DNA from: an uncultured Bacteroidales bacterium | GTDB taxonomy: Bacteria; Bacteroidota; Bacteroidia; Bacteroidales; UBA932 | NCBI GenBank assembly: GCA_945982095.1 | Contig: CAMFRR010000074.1 | Location: 1-5,478 of the forward strand | Length of the DNA stretch: 5,478 nucleotides | Reading direction: 5' to 3' | Part shown: positions 1 through 4,348 of the stretch, piece after piece | Layout of the letters: every line of letters begins with the position of its first letter | How positions within the stretch are numbered: the first letter of the stretch is position 1 | The notes under the pieces: generated by a model | Databases searched by the model: none | What the model was told of the DNA's origin: nothing | What the model saw: the letters and a program-made list of their open reading frames with translations, nothing else | Program-made: the position numbers and the translations under genes

Positions 1-889
1 TGCATATTTTCCTCTGTTCGGCCAGAATATCCCCAAGCTCCGCATTAAGGCTGGCCGGGTCGTAGCAAACGCTCTCTCCATTTTCCAGAATTTGGCGCAG
101 GCAAGGGACCACGGCCGAATATTTTTCCACCGAAATTCCTTCTGACTCAAGCAGTTCTATGGTGTCTACGGTGTCCTCGTCCCTTTCGCTGTCCTTGAGC
201 ATAAAGAACTGCACACTGTCTTGACTTACAAGCAGATAGCTGAATACCACAGGGTTATAGTCAATGTCTGAGCCGCGTACGTTGAGCATCCAGGCCACCT
301 GGTCAAGTGCACCTATCAGCACATAATCCTCTTCCATATCGGCGAGCCAGGCCCTCAGCCACTCAATCTTCTCAAGCCTCGTGCGGCCCACAGTGCTTTC
401 GTCCAGGCTGATTACCGGGCTGCAAGGCAAGGCTGGCCTGTCATGCCAAAGCCTGTCCATAAGATCGGGCACCCCCACAAGTTCGAAGCCCTCCGTTCCG
501 GCGCAGGCCTCGCGTATTTCGGCGGCAGAGGCCACACTTTCGCAAAGGCTGTCGCAGGCGACCCTGACACAAGCCTTGCGTCTGAGAAATTCAGGAATGT
601 ATTCAGATTCAGGAAGTCTGGTCTTGTGCAGCTCTATGCCGCTTCCGGCCAGCTGGTCTGCCGCCTGTATGAAATAGCGGCTGTCAGTCCAAAGCCCAGC
701 CTCGTCTATCGTAACCACCATATCCCCGGCCTCGCCTGTGAAACCGCTCAACCATGTTACCACCTGGTATCTCGGGGCCAGATATTCGCTGCTGTGGGGG
801 TCTGAGCCCCTGAGAACTACAGCATCCCATCCCTCGCGCTGCATAAGCTCTCGCAAGGATTCTATTCTCTGAAAGTGCTTGTTTGTCAT
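1..889 (-). CDS. Xaa-Pro aminopeptidase (aminopeptidase P family, long form), N-terminal part only
   Basis: This is the first 296 codons of a cytoplasmic metallopeptidase that removes an N-terminal residue preceding proline. The frame stays open to the left edge, so the gene is partial. Residues 1-130 match the first creatinase-like domain: SDPHSSEY at 29-36, WLSGFTGEAG at 46-55 and WTDSRYF at 67-73. Residues from about 135 form the second creatinase-like domain, with the signature AWMLNVRGSDI near 199-209 followed by YNPV. Two such domains mark the long form (known to be about 590-600 residues, like eukaryotic cytosolic APP), not the shorter E. coli PepP, so I give no symbol. The pita-bread catalytic domain with its metal ligands lies outside the window and cannot be checked. 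The ATG at 889 is chosen because the family's N-terminus begins there and a promoter -7 box lies about 30 bases upstream. No signal peptide is visible. It is transcribed divergently from the GH3 gene. Confidence 0.93.
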   Translation of the reverse strand, partial: MTNKHFQRIESLRELMQREGWDAVVLRGSDPHSSEYLAPRYQVVTWLSGFTGEAGDMVVTIDEAGLWTDSRYFIQAADQLAGSGIELHKTRLPESEYIPEFLRRKACVRVACDSLCESVASAAEIREACAGTEGFELVGVPDLMDRLWHDRPALPCSPVISLDESTVGRTRLEKIEWLRAWLADMEEDYVLIGALDQVAWMLNVRGSDIDYNPVVFSYLLVSQDSVQFFMLKDSERDEDTVDTIELLESEGISVEKYSAVVPCLRQILENGESVCYDPASLNAELGDILAEQRKIC

Positions 890-919
890 ATAAGTTCGCG
901 CTTTGTTATGCCATAAGTG

Positions 920-927
920 CAAATATA
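920..927 (-). promoter_or_regulatory. Bacteroidota -7 promoter element for the aminopeptidase gene
   Basis: Read on the minus strand this is TATATTTG, an exact match to the Bacteroidota -7 consensus TAnnTTTG, followed by CACT. It predicts a start of transcription near 913 and a short leader of about 25 bases before the ATG at 889. No clear -33 TTTG is found at the expected 19-21 base spacing; the nearest candidate, TTAG at 954-951, is 23 bases away. Confidence 0.7.
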
Positions 928-935
928 TGATTTTT

Positions 936-960
936 GGACTGATTTTTGTGCTAATAGTCC
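936..960. repeat. Short inverted repeat between divergent genes
   Basis: GGACT at 936-940 is mirrored by AGTCC at 956-960, with a 15-base A/T-rich centre. It lies where the -33 region of the aminopeptidase promoter should be, so it could be an operator for a dimeric regulator. A run of six T follows at 964-969, so a weak hairpin terminator acting on plus-strand transcripts is also possible, although no plus-strand gene ends here. The stem is only five base pairs and may be chance. Confidence 0.3.
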
Positions 961-977
961 CGGTTTTTTACTGACAA

Positions 978-985
978 TATATTTT
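978..985 (+). promoter_or_regulatory. Weak candidate -7 element for the GH3 gene
   Basis: TATATTTT differs from the TAnnTTTG consensus only at its last base. It sits 12 bases before the ATG at 998, which would give an almost leaderless transcript. No TTTG is found at the proper distance upstream. It is the best plus-strand match in the 108-base gap, but it is weak, and the region is A/T-rich enough for a chance match. Confidence 0.25.
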
Positions 986-997
986 ACATAAATACTT

Positions 998-2707
998 ATG
1001 AAAGTTAATGAAGATCGCACATGTCCTTTTGTGCCCAATTTTTTGCTGGGCGTAGCCGGAGGCATACAGTACCTCAAGCTTAAGAAAGCCAGCAAAGATC
1101 CTCTTAATCAGCAGGCTGATACCCTGCGCCGCATCTTGGAATATGCAAAAGATTCAGATTATGGAAAAGAACATCATTTTGCAGAAATCCTTGCTTCAGC
1201 AAGCCCTGCTGAGCTTTTCGCCCAGTATCAGGCCAATGTGAAGCCTTCCGAGTACGAAGATTTCCGTCCATATGTGGAAAAGATGAAAAACGGCAAATCT
1301 GACGTGCTTTTCCAGGGCCGTCCTTTGCTTTATGCCACTACATCAGGAGCCACAGGCGAGCCAAAATGGATTCCAATTTCAGAAGCCTACCTCAACAATA
1401 TATATGGCAAGATGAACAAGGTTTGGCTCTTCAACTTCATCAAGAACCGTCCTAAAGTCTATTCGGGCAGCATCGTGTCAGTTGTGGGCAAGCAGATCGA
1501 GGGATATACTCCTGACGGCACCATATATGGTTCAGTGAGCGGATTCACCCAGGCTCGCTGTCCTGGCTTCGTGAAGAAGCTTTATGCCTCTCCATCAGAG
1601 ATTTTCAATATTGAAGATTATACAGCCCGCAATTATGCCATTATGCGTATGGGTATTGAGCGCAACGTAACGCTGTGCGTGGCTGCAAATCCAAGCACTA
1701 TGGTGGAAATGCAGAATCAGGTGGACAAGTGGTATGATGAATATGTTAAGGATATAGAGAACGGTACAATGTCTGATAAGGTCACAATTCCGGAAGATAT
1801 ACGTCAGGCTGTACGCCCATATCTCAAGCCAAATCCTGAGCGTGCTGCCGAACTGCGCGAACTCAAGGCAAAATACGGACGTGTGCTTCCTAAGCATTTC
1901 TGGCCTAATCTTCAGATACTTACAACCTGGAAATGTGGTAATACCCAGATTTATCTTAAGAAGTTGGAGGGTTGCTATCCTGAGGATATGCTGCATCAGG
2001 AGTTTGCTTACTTCTCTTCAGAGTGCCGTGCCGGCCTTGTTCTCGACGACACGCTCGACACAGTGCTCTTCCCTCATTTCCACTATTACGAATTCAAGGA
2101 GGCTGAGGAATTTGACAATCCTGACGCTCCTTTCATACAGCTAGCCGACCTCGTGCCCGGCAAGCAATACTGTCCTTTCGTGACCACCTTCTCCGGCCTG
2201 TATCGCTACAATATGAACGACATCGTGGAGGCTTCTGCTCCAAAATTCGGAGCCACTCCTTGCATACATATGGTGCAGAAAGTCAATGGCATAGTAACCA
2301 TCACGGGAGAGAAACTCTATGAGGGTCAGTTTATTGATGCAGTTGAGAAAGCCAAAAAGGAGACGGGGCTCAATCTGAACTATTATGTGGGTTATGCGAA
2401 TCTTGAGGAAAGCCGCTATGACTGGTATTTCGAGTTTGAAGACAGTAATGTGAGCCAGGAGCAGGCTGATGAGTTTGGCGCGAAGGTGGATGAGATACTG
2501 AAGAACACCAATATGGAGTATAAGGCTAAGCGTGACAGTTTCCGTCTGCATGACCAGAAGGTCTTCCGCCTGGAGCAGCATTCTTTCACCAGCTTCAAGG
2601 CAGAGATAATCAACGCCTCCGGCCAGGATGCCTCACGCTTCAAACCAAATGTGCTCTCACAGAAGGAGCAATATCATAAGGTAATCGAGCATTATGTGAT
2701 TGCGTAG
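998..2707 (+). CDS. GH3 family protein (acyl-adenylate/amidosynthetase fold), substrate unknown
   Basis: This 569-residue protein belongs to the GH3 family, whose plant members adenylate a carboxylate such as auxin or jasmonate and join it to an amino acid. The three nucleotide-binding motifs are recognisable. Motif I is TSGATGEPKWIPIS at 115-128. Motif II is YFSSEC at 338-343. Motif III is YRYNMND at 402-408, keeping the conserved Asp408. GEKLYEG at 437-443 fits the hinge to the small C-terminal domain, which ends the protein. The substrate cannot be read from the sequence, and bacterial GH3 proteins are mostly uncharacterised. It is somewhat longer than I would expect for bacterial relatives (roughly 500-550). 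There is no signal peptide or membrane segment, so it should be cytoplasmic. The ATG at 998 is the only in-frame ATG before residue 96. The first dozen residues look unlike the family, so a later GTG start at 1031 is possible. It appears monocistronic: divergent from the aminopeptidase gene and convergent with pyrH. Confidence 0.88.
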   Translation: MKVNEDRTCPFVPNFLLGVAGGIQYLKLKKASKDPLNQQADTLRRILEYAKDSDYGKEHHFAEILASASPAELFAQYQANVKPSEYEDFRPYVEKMKNGKSDVLFQGRPLLYATTSGATGEPKWIPISEAYLNNIYGKMNKVWLFNFIKNRPKVYSGSIVSVVGKQIEGYTPDGTIYGSVSGFTQARCPGFVKKLYASPSEIFNIEDYTARNYAIMRMGIERNVTLCVAANPSTMVEMQNQVDKWYDEYVKDIENGTMSDKVTIPEDIRQAVRPYLKPNPERAAELRELKAKYGRVLPKHFWPNLQILTTWKCGNTQIYLKKLEGCYPEDMLHQEFAYFSSECRAGLVLDDTLDTVLFPHFHYYEFKEAEEFDNPDAPFIQLADLVPGKQYCPFVTTFSGLYRYNMNDIVEASAPKFGATPCIHMVQKVNGIVTITGEKLYEGQFIDAVEKAKKETGLNLNYYVGYANLEESRYDWYFEFEDSNVSQEQADEFGAKVDEILKNTNMEYKAKRDSFRLHDQKVFRLEQHSFTSFKAEIINASGQDASRFKPNVLSQKEQYHKVIEHYVIA

Positions 2708-2717
2708 TCTCGAAGAC

Positions 2718-2751
2718 CAACAAAAAAGGGGCCCTGCCCCTTTTTTTGTTG
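2718..2751. terminator. Bidirectional rho-independent terminator between GH3 gene and pyrH
   Basis: A GGGGC/GCCCC stem (2728-2732 with 2736-2740) closes a three-base CCT loop. It is flanked by six A on the left and seven T on the right, and extended by CAAC/GTTG after a one-base bulge. Read from either strand it gives a GC-rich hairpin followed by a U tract. It lies 10 bases after the GH3 stop and 10 bases after the pyrH stop, so it should end both converging transcripts. Confidence 0.93.
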
Positions 2752-2761
2752 CTTGTTCGCG

Positions 2762-3469
2762 TTAGTTGTTCTTTACCAGGGTGCCGATTTTCTCGCCAGA
2801 GAGCAAGGCGGCAAGATTGCCGCGGCGATTCATATCGAACACCACGATAGGCATATTGCCCTGCTCACAAAGTGCAAAAGCCGTAGCATCCATTACCTTA
2901 AGATGATCAGCCAGAGCTTTGCTGAATGTTAGCTCGTCATATTTGGTGGCAGTAGGATCCTTCTCAGGATCAGCAGTATACACTCCATCCACCCTTGTAC
3001 CCTTAAGCAAAGCATCAGCTCCTATCTCCAATGCACGCAATGCAGCGCCGCTGTCTGTAGTAAAGAAAGGATTGCCAGTGCCACCTGCAATCAGAGCAAC
3101 ACCGCCAGCCTCCATAACCGCAACAGCCTTGTCACGCATATAGTAATTTGCAATAGGCTCCATAGGAGTTGCAGTGAACACTTCAGCCTTCACTCCAAGA
3201 CTCCTGATAGCCATCATAAGTGCCAGAGAATTGATAACAGTGGCCAGCATACCCATCTTGTCACCGTCAACACGGTCAAAACCGCTCTTGACTCCGCTCA
3301 TTCCGCGGAAAATGTTGCCACCGCCAATAACTATACCAATCTGATGTCCGGCCTTTACTGCAGCCACGACCTCCTCAGCATACTGGTTTACCCAATCCTC
3401 GTTGATGCCGGAACCGGCAGGGCCACCCAGGCTCTCGCCGCTCAATTTCAATAATACTCTTTTATACAT
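2762..3469 (-). CDS. pyrH: UMP kinase (uridylate kinase)
   Basis: UMP kinase phosphorylates UMP to UDP with ATP, the committed step to all other pyrimidine nucleotides. It acts in the cytoplasm as a hexamer and in other bacteria is controlled by GTP and UTP. The 235-residue length is normal for the family, and the amino acid kinase fold is evident throughout. KLSGE at 8-12 and GGGN at 49-52 followed by FRG at 54-56 bind phosphates. DKMGM at 70-74 leads into the UMP site. GTGNPFFTTDS at 130-140 is the family signature. DPEKDP at 167-172 and MDATA at 193-197 are also conserved. The ATG at 3469 gives the usual N-terminus MYKRVLLKLSGES. A promoter with well-spaced -33 and -7 boxes lies just upstream, and the gene ends at a shared terminator, so it appears monocistronic. 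In many bacteria pyrH sits in a tsf-pyrH-frr cluster; neither neighbour is here. Confidence 0.98.
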   Translation of the reverse strand: MYKRVLLKLSGESLGGPAGSGINEDWVNQYAEEVVAAVKAGHQIGIVIGGGNIFRGMSGVKSGFDRVDGDKMGMLATVINSLALMMAIRSLGVKAEVFTATPMEPIANYYMRDKAVAVMEAGGVALIAGGTGNPFFTTDSGAALRALEIGADALLKGTRVDGVYTADPEKDPTATKYDELTFSKALADHLKVMDATAFALCEQGNMPIVVFDMNRRGNLAALLSGEKIGTLVKNN

Positions 3470-3501
3470 TTTGTTGGAAATTTTTTCAATCAGAACTGTT
3501 A

Positions 3502-3533
3502 CAAAAGTATGATTTTATTGCGGATTCTCCAAG
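3502..3533 (-). promoter_or_regulatory. Promoter of pyrH (-33 and -7 boxes)
   Basis: On the minus strand the -7 box is TACTTTTG at 3509-3502, an exact match to TAnnTTTG. CTTG at 3533-3530 matches the -33 TTTG with one change, and the 20-base spacer is within the Bacteroidota range of 19-21. Transcription should start near 3495, leaving a leader of about 25 A/T-rich bases with no Shine-Dalgarno sequence. Confidence 0.75.
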
Positions 3534-3549
3534 TAATATATTATCTTTG
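3517..3549 (+). promoter_or_regulatory. Promoter of sdhC (-33 and -7 boxes)
   Basis: The -7 box TATCTTTG at 3542-3549 matches TAnnTTTG exactly. ATTG at 3517-3520 matches the -33 TTTG with one change, at a 21-base spacing. The expected transcription start near 3555 leaves a leader of about 28 bases. The CACT that follows the -7 box is also seen after the aminopeptidase -7 box. This promoter overlaps the oppositely directed pyrH promoter. Confidence 0.78.
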
Positions 3550-3573
3550 CACTATATGTTCCGAAAGTAATAT
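3531..3573. repeat. Direct repeat AAGTAATAT and palindrome in the sdhC promoter
   Basis: AAGTAATAT occurs at 3531-3539 and again exactly at 3565-3573, an offset of 34 bases or about three helical turns. The first copy overlaps a perfect ten-base palindrome TAATATATTA at 3534-3543, which runs into the sdhC -7 box. The two copies bracket the sdhC -7 box and start site, so they could bind a regulator, but A/T richness makes chance repeats likely. Confidence 0.35.
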
Positions 3574-3582
3574 CTAAAACTT

Positions 3583-4284
3583 ATGGCAAATATTTTCACA
3601 ACATCCATCGGCAAGAAGCTCATTATGAGTATATCAGGACTTTTCCTCATTATATTCATGCTTCTCCACACCACCATCAACTTCTTCTCTGTTCTGGACG
3701 CATTCCGTGGCACCTGGGGTGCTGAAGACGGCTGGTTCCAGCTTGGTTGCGACTTCATGGCCCTGCCGGTAGTCAATGTAATGGTACCTGTACTTGCTGC
3801 AGGCTTCCTCATCCACATCATCTACGCTCTGATTCTTTCAATCGGCAACTTCAAAGCCCGCGGCGGTGTAAAACGCTACGAGGTAAATTCAAGGGCCAAG
3901 GCTGACTCTTTCGCTTCACAGAACATGATTTGGCTCGGCATCATCGTGCTTGGCTTCATCGCTTTCCACCTCACACATTTCTGGGCCGACATGCAGCTCC
4001 AGGAGTTCACAGGCGGAGAGGCTGAGAATCCATATATGCTGCTTGAGAGGACCTTCGGTCAGTGGTGGGTTGTTGCTCTCTACATCATCTGGTTCATCGC
4101 CCTTTACATGCATATCGGTCACGGTTTCTGGAGCGCTCTCCAGACCATAGGCTGGAACAATATGATTTGGCTCAACCGCTGGAAATGGATAGGCCGCATC
4201 ATAGGTATGGTAATCGTACTGTGCCTTACTACAGTTGCGATTGTTTCTTACATACAGGCAAACGGCTGCTGCTGCGGCTGCTGA
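3583..4284 (+). CDS. sdhC: Succinate dehydrogenase/fumarate reductase cytochrome b558 subunit
   Basis: This is the membrane anchor that carries two haem b groups and passes electrons between the quinone pool and the iron-sulfur subunit of succinate dehydrogenase or fumarate reductase. The 233 residues start with the family pattern IGKKLIMSISGLFL, and five membrane segments are visible at about 14-35, 64-88, 114-134, 160-183 and 203-225. Histidines at 29, 78, 129/132 and 177/180 lie in four of them, as expected for axial ligands of two haems; the 49-residue spacing of the first two equals that of H44 and H93 in Wolinella FrdC. HGFWSALQTIGWNN at 180-193 is a strong family signature. The ATG at 3583 follows a well-formed promoter. 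The protein ends in an unusual cluster GCCCGC. In Bacteroidota this gene is normally followed by sdhA and sdhB; here lpxK follows after a hairpin. Whether it works in oxidation or reduction cannot be decided from sequence. Confidence 0.95.
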   Translation: MANIFTTSIGKKLIMSISGLFLIIFMLLHTTINFFSVLDAFRGTWGAEDGWFQLGCDFMALPVVNVMVPVLAAGFLIHIIYALILSIGNFKARGGVKRYEVNSRAKADSFASQNMIWLGIIVLGFIAFHLTHFWADMQLQEFTGGEAENPYMLLERTFGQWWVVALYIIWFIALYMHIGHGFWSALQTIGWNNMIWLNRWKWIGRIIGMVIVLCLTTVAIVSYIQANGCCCGC

Positions 4285-4304
4285 TAAGAGCTTAACATCA
4301 AAAT

Positions 4305-4335
4305 AATGAGGGTGACCCTGGGCCATCCTCATTTT
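4305..4335 (+). terminator. Terminator-like hairpin after sdhC
   Basis: AATGAGGGTG at 4305-4314 pairs with CATCCTCATT at 4324-4333 over ten base pairs, with one G-U wobble and a nine-base loop. The U tract that follows (TTTT then CTG) is short. It starts 20 bases after the sdhC stop and ends 14 bases before the lpxK start. It probably ends the sdhC transcript, but with no obvious lpxK promoter in this gap it may allow partial read-through. Confidence 0.65.
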
Positions 4336-4348
4336 CTGTAATTTCAGT

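Noticed and set aside
381..805. Two overlapping plus-strand open frames of 98 and 120 codons
   Set aside because: They lie antisense to the aminopeptidase, whose protein is clearly conserved in the minus-strand frame. Their translations are low-complexity and resemble no family.
886..1095. Minus-strand open frame of 69 codons across the divergent gap
   Set aside because: It covers the aminopeptidase promoter and its start codon and opposes the GH3 coding start; no family resemblance.
1595..2643. Several open frames (75-146 codons) on both strands within the GH3 gene
   Set aside because: All overlap the GH3 coding frame, which carries recognisable motifs throughout; the others look like shadows of it.
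2919..3143. Plus-strand open frame of 74 codons inside pyrH
   Set aside because: It is antisense to conserved pyrH sequence and its translation is Ser/Pro/Ala-rich without any motif.
3552..3821. Minus-strand open frames of 89 and 60 codons at the start of sdhC
   Set aside because: They are antisense to the conserved N-terminus of SdhC, and the longer one runs into the promoter region; no recognisable protein.
4265..4284. GCTGCTGCTGCGGCTGCTG run as a slippage microsatellite
   Set aside because: It is short, interrupted and in three-base units, so length changes would not shift the frame; noted only as part of the cysteine tail.
3916..4332. Minus-strand 138-codon frame and two plus-strand frames (66 and 77 codons) within sdhC
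   Set aside because: All overlap the SdhC membrane segments; the minus frame runs through the terminator hairpin and its alanine run is just the complement of the cysteine codon run.
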